Shown piece by piece: positions 46,312-55,755 of a stretch of 64,000 nucleotides of DNA (within the stretch, counting starts at the first letter, position 1; every line of letters starts with the position of its first letter). A model generated the notes under the pieces. The model made no database searches. It was not told where the DNA came from and saw only the letters and a program-made list of their open reading frames with translations. The position numbers were made by a program, and so were the translations under genes. The DNA is from Anabaena sp051781005 (GTDB lineage: Bacteria > Cyanobacteriota > Cyanobacteriia > Cyanobacteriales > Nostocaceae). The DNA lies in assembly GCF_051781005.1 (NCBI RefSeq), contig NZ_JBPWOA010000033.1, forward strand, positions 137,774 to 201,773, written 5' to 3'.

Positions 46312-46421
46312 TATCTGTGTATTAAACTAGAAAATCATGCTCAATCACTGTGGGAATTTCGAGTAGTTACATAAGTCCGGCTAGTGGCAAAAAAACTGTG
46401 TAAAATTGTTACCTAAAAACA

Positions 46422-46455
46422 AAAAACCGGGAAACTTTAAAGCCACCCGGTTTTT
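46422..46455. terminator. Bidirectional terminator between nitrilase gene and fba
   Basis: AAAAACCGGG (46422-46431) pairs with CCCGGTTTTT (46446-46455), with A and T runs on both sides, so it can work in both directions. Confidence 0.85.
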
Positions 46456-46506
46456 AATATATGGGCATAGCATCGCTACACCCTAATTAATTATTGCTGA
46501 AAAAGA

Positions 46507-47580
46507 TTAAACCTTAGCAGCCGCTCTCATTACCAATTCGCCCTTAGCATATTTAGCAGCAAAATCTTCTAAAGAAACTTGCTTAATCTTGCTGGCGTTA
46601 CCAGCAGTACCAAATTCTTGATAGCGATCTGAACAAACCTTCTGCATATATTTAATAGAAGGCTTGAGGAAGTGACGAGGATCAAATTCCTTAGGATTAG
46701 CTGCCAAAGCTTCACGAACAGCAGCAGTGATAGCTAGACGATTGTCGGTGTCGATATTTACTTTACGTACACCGCTCTTGATACCTTTTTGAATTTCTTC
46801 TACAGGTACACCGTAGGTTTCAGGAATTGCACCACCATATTGGTTAATAAGTGCAAGTAAATCTTCTGGTACAGAAGAAGAACCATGCATTACCAAGTGG
46901 GTGTTAGGCAGACGACGGTGAATTTCTTCGATACGGCTGATAGCCAAAATTTCCCCAGTAGGCTTACGGGTAAACTTATAAGCACCGTGGCTAGTACCGA
47001 TAGCAACAGCCAAAGCATCTACTTGGGTTGCTTCTACGAAGCTAACAGCTTCATCGGGGTCGGTTAACAGTTGAGAATGGTCTAGTGTACCTTCAAAACC
47101 GTGACCATCTTCAGCTTCACCGGCACCGGTTTCTAGAGAACCTAAACAACCGAGTTCACCTTCAACGCTGACACCCAAGGAGTGAGCTACGTTGACAACT
47201 TCGCTGGTAACTTTAACGTTGTACTCAAAGCTTGCAGGTGTCTTAGCGTCAGCTTCTAAAGAACCATCCATCATCACGCTGGTGAAGTTGTTCTTGATTG
47301 CTGAGTAGCAGGTAGAAGGAGCATTACCATGATCTTGGTGCATGACAATGGGAATCTCAGGATAGGTTTCTACTGCTGCCAAAATCAGGTGGCGTAGAAA
47401 GTTTTCTCCGGCATAATTACGAGCGCCGCGAGAAGCTTGTAAAATTACGGGGCTATCTGTCTCAGCCGCCGCTTTCATGATTGCCTGAATCTGCTCTAAG
47501 TTGTTAACGTTAAAAGCTGGTATGCCGTAACCGTTTTCAGCAGCGTGATCCAAAAGCAACCGCATTGGTACAAGCGCCAT
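46507..47580 (-). CDS. fba: Fructose-bisphosphate aldolase, class II
   Basis: This 357-residue zinc aldolase works in the Calvin cycle and gluconeogenesis. It begins MALVPMRLLLDHAAENGYGI. Metal and active-site segments are IPIVMHQDHGNAPS, SVMMDGSLEAD, LGCLGSLETGAGEAEDG, AVAIGTSHGAYKF and HLVMHGSSSVPEDL. AGGAGG lies 6-11 bases before the ATG. It is of the long Calvin-type subfamily. Monocistronic with a shared terminator. High expression is suggested by codon bias. Confidence 0.97.
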   Translation of the reverse strand: MALVPMRLLLDHAAENGYGIPAFNVNNLEQIQAIMKAAAETDSPVILQASRGARNYAGENFLRHLILAAVETYPEIPIVMHQDHGNAPSTCYSAIKNNFTSVMMDGSLEADAKTPASFEYNVKVTSEVVNVAHSLGVSVEGELGCLGSLETGAGEAEDGHGFEGTLDHSQLLTDPDEAVSFVEATQVDALAVAIGTSHGAYKFTRKPTGEILAISRIEEIHRRLPNTHLVMHGSSSVPEDLLALINQYGGAIPETYGVPVEEIQKGIKSGVRKVNIDTDNRLAITAAVREALAANPKEFDPRHFLKPSIKYMQKVCSDRYQEFGTAGNASKIKQVSLEDFAAKYAKGELVMRAAAKV

Positions 47581-48051
47581 AAATAATCCTCCTAATTTGG
47601 GTATCAGCTAGTCAGTTTAATAGAAGCGTAATATTTATCTTAATGTAATTTTTACGCTAATCTTAAGAATTTTTTCACATTATAGGAAATTATAACTAAT
47701 AGCGGGTGTTTATGTTGAAAAAGTTTACCGCTGTACTATATAGACATTAATCTATGCTTTGCAGGTACTGTTGTACTGTTAACTACTGTCTAGTGAGTTG
47801 GTTTGGTAGCTTGGGATACCCACAGAAGCAAATAATAGGAAATAAATATGCTGAAGCGGGTTTAATCAGATATGGTAAGTCCGAGATTGGAATTATAATT
47901 ATTACATATTTATTTAGTATAACATAGCACCGTGGTGTGGTTGATATTGATGCGATCGCACAACGCCGATACAACATAATTACCAATCATGGTAAATTGT
48001 TACAAAGGTCATACCTTAATTTTACTTAACCCCTGATAGCTTTATAGAAAT
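47581..48051. other. Divergent intergenic region, fba and RTX gene promoters
   Basis: This 471-bp AT-rich stretch must carry the fba promoter and that of the rightward RTX gene. A HIP1 octamer lies near 47953. No operator or gene is recognisable. Confidence 0.4.
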
Positions 48052-49674
48052 ATGCAAAACAGAAATAGTAGTATTCTAGTTGGTAACACCAGAGGCGATA
48101 ATGTTCTCCGCTTTGATGCTTATACAGGAAACTATTTAGGTGAGTTTATCACCTCTGGGCTGGGTGGACTGGAAGACCCTGACACCTTACTCTTTGGCCC
48201 AGATGGAAATGGTGATGGTAAAAGCGACCTTTATATAGCCAGTAGATCAGAAGTAGGAGGTTCTTCTATATTGAGGTTTGATGGTCAAACGGGTAACTTT
48301 ATTGATGTATTTGTGGGAGATAACCCAGATACAGAATTGGATGAAAGTGGAGGGTTAGTTCGTCCCTACGGCATTGCTTATGGACCAGATGGTAATTTTT
48401 ACGTTGCTAGTTTTCTCAGTGACCAAATATTGCGTTACAACGGTTCAACTGGTGAGTTCGTTGATGTTTTTGCTCAGGGAAATGGTCAAGTAGGTGGTTT
48501 AAATGGACCAAACGGGCTACTTTTTATTAACAACAGTCTCTATGTGACAACTCAAGGTAGTGTAGCAGAAGTTAATCCTGATACTGGAGAAGCTTTCCCT
48601 GATTTTAGTGCAGGTTTACCTAGTCAAATCTTGCGTTACGACTCACTAGTAGCAGGAGCAACACCCACAGTTTTTGCTACACCTCAGCCTTCCCCAGATA
48701 GCTTTGGCTTTGTCAGTTTGCTTGGTTTAGCCCTTGGTGAAGATGGTGATTTGTATGTGAGTGATTTTGCTAACGACATCCGCCGCTATGACTTGGAGAG
48801 TGGGGAGTTAGTAGATACTCTTTCTACAAATTATACAACTGTTACACCACCCAGTAACAATTTTATTGGTAGTTTGGCTTTTGCCCCTAATGGTGATTTA
48901 CTCACAGTTGGTTTTGATGTGACAACTGAACAAGGTGCGATTCTCAAATATGATACTGAGAGTAGTTCACCTATTAATCCATTTCAGGTTTTAGTTCCTA
49001 CGAACCCGGTTCTTGAGCGTCCTGTTGGTATAACTTTTCTCCCCACAGAAAGCCAGTTGGTATTTGGAACTGTGGGAAATGATAAATTAATTGCAGGTAA
49101 AGATTTAGAAGCTGTTGCAGATATTGTATTTACTGGTGGTGGTGATGATGAGGTTGACTTGGCTATCAAAAGTCATGCCAGTGATAACCGCGCTTTCTTA
49201 GGTAGTGGCAATGACATTATATCTGTCAATAACAGCGATCGCGCCTTTGGTGGTTCAGGAAATGACATTTTTGATGCTACAGATGGTAAAGGTGGTAGTC
49301 GGATGTCAGGTGGTTCAGGCAATGATACCTTTTACCTGGGTAGTGCTGATAGGGCTTTGGGCGGTGATGGCAACGATACATTTTTTGTACAGTCTGGAGG
49401 TGCTAATCTCATAAGTGGTGGTGCTGGTGCCGATAATTTCTTCATTGTTAATGCTGAACTACCAGATACGGCTAATACAATTCTCGACTTTGAGATTGGT
49501 ATTGATGTGATTAGTATTAATGGTGCTGCTGCTCTTGGTATTTCCGCAGCTACTCTGCTTTTGCATGAAATGAGCGGCAATACTGAGATTATTTTTGGTG
49601 CCAAAACTCTGGCTATCCTTAATGGGGTTACAAATTTGGATATTAACCTCATCAAATTTGATGTGTTTATATAA
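48052..49674 (+). CDS. Beta-propeller protein with C-terminal RTX calcium-binding repeats
   Basis: The 540-residue protein has an NHL/SMP30-like beta-propeller (residues ~5-345) with repeats such as VLRFDAYTGNYLGEF, ILRFDGQTGNFIDVF and ILRYNGSTGEFVDVF. After it come RTX-type nonapeptide repeats (about 360-470: GGGDDEVDL, GSGNDIISV, GGSGNDIFD, GGSGNDTFYLG, GGDGNDTFF, GGAGADNFF), which fold on binding Ca2+. There is no N-terminal signal, so secretion by a type I exporter is likely. Role unknown; adhesion or an extracellular enzyme are possibilities. Confidence 0.88.
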   Translation: MQNRNSSILVGNTRGDNVLRFDAYTGNYLGEFITSGLGGLEDPDTLLFGPDGNGDGKSDLYIASRSEVGGSSILRFDGQTGNFIDVFVGDNPDTELDESGGLVRPYGIAYGPDGNFYVASFLSDQILRYNGSTGEFVDVFAQGNGQVGGLNGPNGLLFINNSLYVTTQGSVAEVNPDTGEAFPDFSAGLPSQILRYDSLVAGATPTVFATPQPSPDSFGFVSLLGLALGEDGDLYVSDFANDIRRYDLESGELVDTLSTNYTTVTPPSNNFIGSLAFAPNGDLLTVGFDVTTEQGAILKYDTESSSPINPFQVLVPTNPVLERPVGITFLPTESQLVFGTVGNDKLIAGKDLEAVADIVFTGGGDDEVDLAIKSHASDNRAFLGSGNDIISVNNSDRAFGGSGNDIFDATDGKGGSRMSGGSGNDTFYLGSADRALGGDGNDTFFVQSGGANLISGGAGADNFFIVNAELPDTANTILDFEIGIDVISINGAAALGISAATLLLHEMSGNTEIIFGAKTLAILNGVTNLDINLIKFDVFI

Positions 49675-49854
49675 CCTTATGTAAAATTTTTGCCTCTTTT
49701 TTGTCAAGAGTTAATTGTTGTGCCATCATAGTAGTTGAGAAGTAATTCGGCGACGGCGTTTGTTCTTAACATTGATGGGCTTTTTCCTTTTGATATTTCC
49801 AGACTTTTCTCCGAAATCTAAATCTCTGCACTCTTATGATTTTGGAGACATTCT

Positions 49855-50169
49855 ATGTCAATTTACGTAGGCAACCTCTCTTATGAAGTTACCCAAGACA
49901 ACCTAACTGCGGTCTTTGCAGAATATGGTTCAGTGAAACGTGTTCAACTACCTACCGATCGTGAAACAGGAAAGCTGCGCGGTTTTGGTTTCGTAGAAAT
50001 GGGTACAGATGAAGAAGAAACCACAGCTATTGATGCCCTTGATGGTGCTGAGTGGATGGGACGTGACCTTAAAGTAAATAAGGCTAAACCCAGAGAAGAC
50101 AGAGGTGGCTCCTTTGGTGGTGGTAATCGCAGTGGTGGTGGTGGCGGCGGCGCTCGTAACCGTTACTAA
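49855..50169 (+). CDS. rbp: RNA-binding protein with one RRM and glycine-rich tail
   Basis: The 104-residue protein has one RRM with RNP2 IYVGNL (residues 3-8) and RNP1 RGFGFVEM (about 43-50), and a Gly-rich tail GGSFGGGNRSGGGGGGARNRY. Cyanobacterial Rbp proteins of this type are often cold-induced. The gene has a 5' region of about 180 bp and its own terminator. Confidence 0.96.
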   Translation: MSIYVGNLSYEVTQDNLTAVFAEYGSVKRVQLPTDRETGKLRGFGFVEMGTDEEETTAIDALDGAEWMGRDLKVNKAKPREDRGGSFGGGNRSGGGGGGARNRY

Positions 50170-50235
50170 GCTATAGACTCTATCTAGTCTTTTAGCTAAT
50201 TCAACAGGCTTAATAACTTAATTGAATTTAGAATT

Positions 50236-50265
50236 GGCTCAAGTTATTGATACTTGAGCCTTTTT
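50236..50265 (+). terminator. Terminator of rbp gene
   Basis: GGCTCAAGT (50236-50244) pairs with ACTTGAGCC (50252-50260) over a 7-base loop, followed by five T. Confidence 0.88.
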
Positions 50266-50282
50266 AGTAGATAGTTTTTTGA

Positions 50283-51302
50283 TTATGGTTCGTCAGAAAT
50301 TTGTATAATCAATTTTCCCATCTTATGACCATCAAAAAGTCTGAGAATTGCTTGGGGTGCATTTTCCAAACCTGGGACAATTTCTTGAGTATATTTAATT
50401 TTACCCTCTTGTAACCACTGACCAATATCTCTAAAAGCAACATCCCATTGCGGAACATAATCAGTGACAATAAAACCTTGGACAAGCACGCGCTTCATTA
50501 AAATCTGGCTGAAATTATAGGGGCCGGGTACAGCTTCTTCAGCATTATAAGTAGAGATTAACCCGCATAGAGGAATGCGTGCATTTAAATTTACCTGTGT
50601 TAAAACAGCATCAAGAATTGCACCGCCAACATTTTCAAAATACACATCAATACCATTAGGACAGAATTTTGCTAAAGCTGGGATTAAATCTGCGGTTTTA
50701 TAGTTAATTGCAGCATCAAAACCGAGTTCTTCTAGCAACCATTGACATTTCTCGTCAGAACCAGTGATACCCACCACACGACAACCTTTAATTTTGGCAA
50801 TTTGTCCCACCAGGGAACCAACTGCACCGGAAGCTGCTGAAACAACAACAGTTTCCCCTGCTTGGGGTTTTCCTATATCCAGTAGTCCAAAATAAGCTGT
50901 ACAACCAATAAAACTGAGGGGACCCATGAAAGCAGTGAGAGGAACTGCTAAAGGTTGAGGTAATTTGATGAGGTTCCCAGACGAAGCTATTGCGTAATCT
51001 TGCCATCCTAGCGCTCCAGAAACTAAATCGCCTGGTTGAAATTTGGGATTTTTGGAATCTTCAACGACACCGATAACTAAACCACGCATTACTTCCCCAA
51101 TTCCTATAGGAGGCATATACTGGGGTCTATCGCTCATCCAAATACGATGGGTAGGATCTAGAGAAAGATAGATATTGCGTACCAGTATTTCACCATCTTT
51201 TGGACTGGGAATTGGTTCTTCTCGATACTCAAAATCACTTTCTTTGATTTCACCAACAGGACGACTAGCCAAACGCCACTGACGATTTATTAATTTTTGC
51301 AT
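50283..51302 (-). CDS. NADP-dependent oxidoreductase, zinc-independent MDR family
   Basis: From the ATG at 51302 (MQKLINRQWRLASRPVGE) this is 339 residues, typical of the leukotriene B4 12-hydroxydehydrogenase/curcumin reductase family. NLYLSLDPTHRIWMSD-like (residues ~47-60) is the family motif; the dinucleotide site is ETVVVSAASGAVGSLVGQIAKIKG. The frame extends 12 codons upstream, but those are not family-like. It would reduce an enone with NADPH. It is convergent with the rbp gene and monocistronic. Confidence 0.92.
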   Translation of the reverse strand: MQKLINRQWRLASRPVGEIKESDFEYREEPIPSPKDGEILVRNIYLSLDPTHRIWMSDRPQYMPPIGIGEVMRGLVIGVVEDSKNPKFQPGDLVSGALGWQDYAIASSGNLIKLPQPLAVPLTAFMGPLSFIGCTAYFGLLDIGKPQAGETVVVSAASGAVGSLVGQIAKIKGCRVVGITGSDEKCQWLLEELGFDAAINYKTADLIPALAKFCPNGIDVYFENVGGAILDAVLTQVNLNARIPLCGLISTYNAEEAVPGPYNFSQILMKRVLVQGFIVTDYVPQWDVAFRDIGQWLQEGKIKYTQEIVPGLENAPQAILRLFDGHKMGKLIIQISDEP

Positions 51303-51479
51303 AGATTTTAATTTGCGCTTTTTCAAAAAGAACTGCATCTATCTTTATGAATATTTTGGCAGATTGGCAGGAATTTTTGAGAAAAGTAATCATAATAGTG
51401 GGGCAGCAAAGAGCAAATTTAGTCACAAAATGTTAATTTAGAAAACTATGACTAAGTTACACTCTCCCTACATCTACCA

Positions 51480-52391
51480 ATGCCTTATCTTACTGCTGCC
51501 AGCGAAATTCGTTGCCTGATTGCTAAATATAGCAAAGCACAAACTCTGTGGATAGATACAGAAGTTGCTGACTATAAAAGTCGTAATCCCAAATTATCGC
51601 TGATTCAGATATTGGATAATCCTCAAGATATGAGTGGTAATAGCATTTACATTTTGGATGTCCTAGAACAATCGGAGGTAATTGCTGATTTTATTGAGCA
51701 AATAATGATGAATGCGGATATTGAAAAGGTATTTCATAATGCCAGTTATGATGTCAAATTTTTAGGAAATAAAAAAGCTAAAAATATTACTTGTACTTTA
51801 GAAATTGCCAAACAGATACCCTACTATATTTTACCTTTACCTAATTATCAACTGAAAACTTTAGCTACAGTCTTGTGTAATTTTCATGGTATTGATAAAC
51901 AAGAACAAAGTAGTGATTGGGGGATAAGACCTTTAACTGATGAGCAAATAGAATATGCTTATTTTGATTGCATTTATTTAGCTCAAATACATTCACAGTT
52001 ATTGTCATTGCAAGCCACAATTAACCCAGCACCTGAAACAGAAGACTTAACTCTACTTTCGGAAACATATACAGAAGTTGAACAGCAACGGAAGCTGATT
52101 AATTCGGAATTTGAACATTTGCAAGAGCGATTAAAAAAGGCTATGCAGGCTCAGAATGTATCAGAAACGGCATATTGCCAAATCAGTAATTATGAACGCA
52201 AAACTGTAAAAGTTAAGTTTAAAGAATTAGTACGATTAATGGAAAATGTTGATTTAGATTTTTCAATTACGCTGACTGAAAAAATACAAAAAGATTTAGG
52301 TAAAAACTGGGAAAAGTTAGAGGTGGATATTGAAAAAACTCCGGTGTGGCGACTAACTGCTAAAACAACAGAAAGTGAGGTAAATAATTAG
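51480..52391 (+). CDS. RNase D-like 3'-5' exonuclease
   Basis: This 303-residue protein has the DEDD exonuclease motifs: LWIDTEVADY (Asp26, Glu28), KVFHNASYDVKFL and IEYAYFDCIYLAQIH. The final motif has a Tyr, placing it in the DEDDy group. It lacks the HRDC domain of full-length RNase D. The C-terminal ~100 residues are a charged helical extension with a coiled-coil look. The role in RNA 3' processing or DNA is unknown. Monocistronic. Confidence 0.86.
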   Translation: MPYLTAASEIRCLIAKYSKAQTLWIDTEVADYKSRNPKLSLIQILDNPQDMSGNSIYILDVLEQSEVIADFIEQIMMNADIEKVFHNASYDVKFLGNKKAKNITCTLEIAKQIPYYILPLPNYQLKTLATVLCNFHGIDKQEQSSDWGIRPLTDEQIEYAYFDCIYLAQIHSQLLSLQATINPAPETEDLTLLSETYTEVEQQRKLINSEFEHLQERLKKAMQAQNVSETAYCQISNYERKTVKVKFKELVRLMENVDLDFSITLTEKIQKDLGKNWEKLEVDIEKTPVWRLTAKTTESEVNN

Positions 52392-52690
52392 TCATAAATA
52401 TTTGGGTTTAGGCAGATAGCAAGAGAGTTTGCAACTAGTTAATTTGACCTTAGTATAGTTAACTTGAGTGATTAGATAACAAATTAAACACAAAAAAAGA
52501 AATTATTTACACATTAAATTTAAAAACTTATGTTTAAACTTTGAAGATGATTTTATTAAAAAATAAAGAATATGAGGAAAGCTGGTTAATTGAGTTAAAA
52601 TTTCTAGCACTAGTTAAAATTATTATGGAGTGAAAAAAATAGATTTTGGTACTAATTTCCTCCAGGAGTGAAAGCGGTTTATAAAAACAT
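52392..52690. other. AT-rich intergenic region
   Basis: This 299-bp gap between two rightward genes is AT-rich, with several stop-rich frames. A ribosome site-like CAGGAGTGA lies just before the lipoprotein start. No other signal is seen. Confidence 0.4.
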
Positions 52691-53530
52691 ATGGAATGGC
52701 AGTTATTGACACCTAAATGGCAAGTATTAGGCAGAATATTCACCATAGCTTTTTTTACTGCTTTAAGCGGAGTTTTATGCGTTGCTTGCAGTAAAAATCA
52801 GGATGTTTTGGTGACAGAAGTAGGAGTTAGTCCTCCCAATCGTCTGACAGCGAAAACATCCAAAGCGGGAGAATTCTATATTCAAGGGCAGAATCAACAC
52901 GCTAAAGGCAACTCTGAAGCTGCTATTGCTGCCTATAGTAAGTCGATTAGCCTCAATTCTCAATATGCTCCTGCTTTTAAAAGTCGGGGTTTGGCATATT
53001 TTGATGCGGGTAATAAAGAGGGTGCGATCGCAGATTATAATCAAGCATTACGCCTCAACCCCAATGATGGCGAAACTTACAACAACCGGGGCAATGCCCG
53101 TGCATCTCTGGGAGATCAACAAGCTGCGATCGCAGATTACAATGAAGCTATCCGCTTGGCTCCTAACTATGCTGAAGCCTTCAATAACCGAGGAAATGCC
53201 CGTTCTGCCCAAGGAGATAAAAACGGGGCTGTGGCTGATTATACTGAGGCTATTCGCATAGATCCGAACTATTCTGTTGCCTATAATAACAGAGGCAATA
53301 CTTACTTTGCCCAGGGAGATCAACAGAAAGCGATCGCAGATTATAATCAAGCCATCCGCCTCAATCCTAACTTTGGCCCCGCTTTCAATAACCGAGGAAA
53401 TGCCCTTGCAGCTATTGGAGACAAACGTGGAGCATTACAAGATTTGCAAAGGGCAGCAGCTATTTTTGATAAAGAAGGTAACAAAGATTTGTACCAACAA
53501 GTAATGAAGAATATTCAAGAACTGGGGTAA
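52691..53530 (+). CDS. TPR-repeat lipoprotein
   Basis: This 279-residue protein has an N-terminal lipoprotein signal ending LCVAC (Cys at about residue 35) and then six tandem TPR units from about 58 to 265. They are strikingly regular: AIADYNQALRLNPNDGETYN-like segments with NNRGNARA/NNRGNTYF turns. Each repeat is nearly identical in DNA and includes a HIP1-type GCGATCGC in the AIADY segment, pointing to recent repeat duplication. A periplasmic scaffolding role is likely. Confidence 0.88.
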   Translation: MEWQLLTPKWQVLGRIFTIAFFTALSGVLCVACSKNQDVLVTEVGVSPPNRLTAKTSKAGEFYIQGQNQHAKGNSEAAIAAYSKSISLNSQYAPAFKSRGLAYFDAGNKEGAIADYNQALRLNPNDGETYNNRGNARASLGDQQAAIADYNEAIRLAPNYAEAFNNRGNARSAQGDKNGAVADYTEAIRIDPNYSVAYNNRGNTYFAQGDQQKAIADYNQAIRLNPNFGPAFNNRGNALAAIGDKRGALQDLQRAAAIFDKEGNKDLYQQVMKNIQELG

Positions 53531-53560
53531 TTCATAATTCGTAATTCGTAATTAATTACT
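53531..53560. repeat. Short AATTCGT heptamer repeat
   Basis: TTCATAATTCGTAATTCGTA follows the TPR lipoprotein stop, with two to three AATTCGT-type units. Small STRR. Confidence 0.55.
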
Positions 53561-53578
53561 AATTCTCCCCATATTCAT

Positions 53579-55234
53579 TTATTCTTCAATGATCGGGGTG
53601 CGTAAATCTTCTACCAAAGCCTGAATTTCTGCGGGAGGAGGTGGTGTTAGTCGAGAAACTATCAGGGTGACAATAAAGTTAATAATCATCCCTAAAGTCC
53701 CAATTCCTTCGGCAGAAACGCCAAAGAACCAGGGTGACATCCCGGCAAATTTTACGCCGACGATGTAGATAATTGTAAATATCAAACCTGTTAACATTCC
53801 GGCAATTGCACCTTCTGAATTAGTGCGTTTGTCGAAAATTCCCAGGAATATCACCGGGAAGAAGCTTGCAGCCGCTAAACCAAAGGCAAAAGCTACCACT
53901 TCACTCACAAATCCCGGTGGATTTACCCCAAAATATCCAGCTAAAACCAGGGCAAAACCAACGACAACTCGCCCTACAAATACCCGTTTTTCCTCTGAAG
54001 CTGTGGAATCAAAAATGCGGTAATAAACATCATGGGCAACGGAACTAGAAATTACTAATAATAAACCCGATGCTGTCGATAAAGCAGCCGCTAAACCACC
54101 AGCCGCGACTAAGGCAATTACCCAAGGGGGAAGGTTAGCAACTTCTGGGGTAGAAAGAACTATGATATCTTTATCAATTGTAATTTCGTTGGTTTCTTTA
54201 TTAGGGGTTAATTGCAAACGTCCATCTTTATTTTTATCTTCAAAAGCTAGAAGTTTGGTTTTCTCCCACTTATTTACCCAATCTAATTTCTGTACTTCGG
54301 CAATCGTTTGATTATGCAAAGAAGTAATTAGATTATAACGAGAAAACATCCCGACTGCGGGGGCGGTGGTGTAGAGAATGGCGATAAATAATAACGCCCA
54401 ACCCGCAGAAAACCGGGCTGCACGAACACTTTTAACTGTGTAAAACCGGACGATGATATGGGGTAAACCGGCAGTTCCTACCATCAAAGCAATGGTGATG
54501 CATAGGACATCAAGCATTGATTTGTTGGCAAAGGGCTGGGTGTATTCTTTAAAACCTAAGTCAAGTTGAATGAGGTTGAGTTTATCGGCGATATCACTGG
54601 TAGTAAAAGCTAGTTGGGGAATAGGATTACCTGTGAGTTTGTATGCGATCGCAATTGCGGGAATCAAATATGCGAAAATCAATACGCAATACTGGGCTAC
54701 TTGTGTCCAGGTAATGCCTTTCATGCCTCCCAAAACCGCAAAAAAGCCGACAATGATCATGCCGATAATCACACCTGTATTCACGTCTACTTGTAAAAAG
54801 CGACTGAAGACAATTCCCACCCCCCGCATTTGTCCAGCGACGTATGTGAGAGACACGAAAATGGCTGCAACTACCGCCACCAACCGAGCTATGTTAGAGT
54901 AATAGCGATCGCCCACAAAATCAGGAACTGTATATTTACCAAATTTCCGCAGATAAGGCGCTAATAATAATGCTAGTAAAACATAGCCACCAGTCCAACC
55001 CATTAAATAAATAGAACCGTCATATCCCAAAAACGAAATCAACCCCGCCATTGAAATAAATGAAGCCGCAGACATCCAATCAGCCGCCGTAGCCGCACCA
55101 TTTGCAATTGAAGGTATTCCCTGACCGGCAATAAAAAAGTCTTTAGTATTTTCTACTCGTGATTGCCAACCAATGTAAATGTAAACAACAAAAGAAAGCC
55201 CAACTAAAATAATCGTCCAAAGTTCAACTGACAC
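53579..55234 (-). CDS. Sodium:solute symporter (SSS family, VC2705-like)
   Basis: This 551-residue protein has about 13 transmembrane helices and the SSS signature region (FAFGLAAASFFPVIFLGIFDKR). It resembles acetate/monocarboxylate permeases. A soluble loop at about 325-355 contains FEDKNKDGRLQL, an EF-hand-like DxNxDGxL calcium loop. The DUF4212 gene lies 9 bp upstream, the standard pair for this subfamily. Substrate probably a small carboxylate, taken up with Na+; not shown directly. Confidence 0.93.
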   Translation of the reverse strand: MSVELWTIILVGLSFVVYIYIGWQSRVENTKDFFIAGQGIPSIANGAATAADWMSAASFISMAGLISFLGYDGSIYLMGWTGGYVLLALLLAPYLRKFGKYTVPDFVGDRYYSNIARLVAVVAAIFVSLTYVAGQMRGVGIVFSRFLQVDVNTGVIIGMIIVGFFAVLGGMKGITWTQVAQYCVLIFAYLIPAIAIAYKLTGNPIPQLAFTTSDIADKLNLIQLDLGFKEYTQPFANKSMLDVLCITIALMVGTAGLPHIIVRFYTVKSVRAARFSAGWALLFIAILYTTAPAVGMFSRYNLITSLHNQTIAEVQKLDWVNKWEKTKLLAFEDKNKDGRLQLTPNKETNEITIDKDIIVLSTPEVANLPPWVIALVAAGGLAAALSTASGLLLVISSSVAHDVYYRIFDSTASEEKRVFVGRVVVGFALVLAGYFGVNPPGFVSEVVAFAFGLAAASFFPVIFLGIFDKRTNSEGAIAGMLTGLIFTIIYIVGVKFAGMSPWFFGVSAEGIGTLGMIINFIVTLIVSRLTPPPPAEIQALVEDLRTPIIEE

Positions 55235-55243
55235 TGTTTCTCC

Positions 55244-55498
55244 TCACTTTTTGGTATTATATTTGCGGTCTAATTTATCCATTTGGAAAGCGTAAGTAAA
55301 AATCAATACCACAAAAACCAAAATTGATCCTTGTTGCGCCATCCAAAAGCCAAAGGGAACACCAAAAAAGCGAATTGCATTTAATGGTTGAACCAACAAA
55401 ATACTAAAAACTAGGGACACTAAAGCCCAAACAATTAAAAGATTTCTAATTAAGGTGGTGTTAGCACGCCAATAAGCGCGACACTGATCTTCGTCCAT
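55244..55498 (-). CDS. DUF4212 small membrane protein, symporter partner
   Basis: This 84-residue protein has two transmembrane helices (about 16-37 and 48-70) and the family start MDEDQCRAYWRANTTLIRNL. It ends 9 bp before the symporter start, so the two are cotranscribed; the pair is a conserved unit in bacteria. Confidence 0.92.
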   Translation of the reverse strand: MDEDQCRAYWRANTTLIRNLLIVWALVSLVFSILLVQPLNAIRFFGVPFGFWMAQQGSILVFVVLIFTYAFQMDKLDRKYNTKK

Positions 55499-55644
55499 TT
55501 TTCTTTTATCATGATTGCATCACAGATAATATCAGCAAGTCGAGATAATGCTGTTTTATTTTGGCGTTTTTTTGTTAAGTTTTCTATATTAAGTAGTTAG
55601 TTCTATTTTTTATGGTGATTTTTGGGTAAGTTAAATATTTTTTA

Positions 55645-55668
55645 TCTCACGCAGAGACGCAGAGGCGC
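55645..55668 (+). repeat. Left copy of a 24-bp inverted repeat flanking a gene block
   Basis: The sequence CTCACGCAGAGACGCAGAGG and its edges are repeated exactly but inverted at 59248-59271. Homology extends with mismatches into AAAGAGGAAGAG. The repeat is a common Nostoc-type interspersed element. Confidence 0.85.
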
Positions 55669-55755
55669 AAAGAGGAAGAGAGAAGGAGAGAAGAAAATGA
55701 AACCCAACTTTGATTAATTTTATTGTTGGGTTGTGCTTCGTTTAACTCATATTCA

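Noticed and set aside
53048..53350. Minus-strand frame over the TPR lipoprotein
   Set aside because: Its repeated ISLGRTGIS-type words only mirror the TPR DNA repeats of the real gene.
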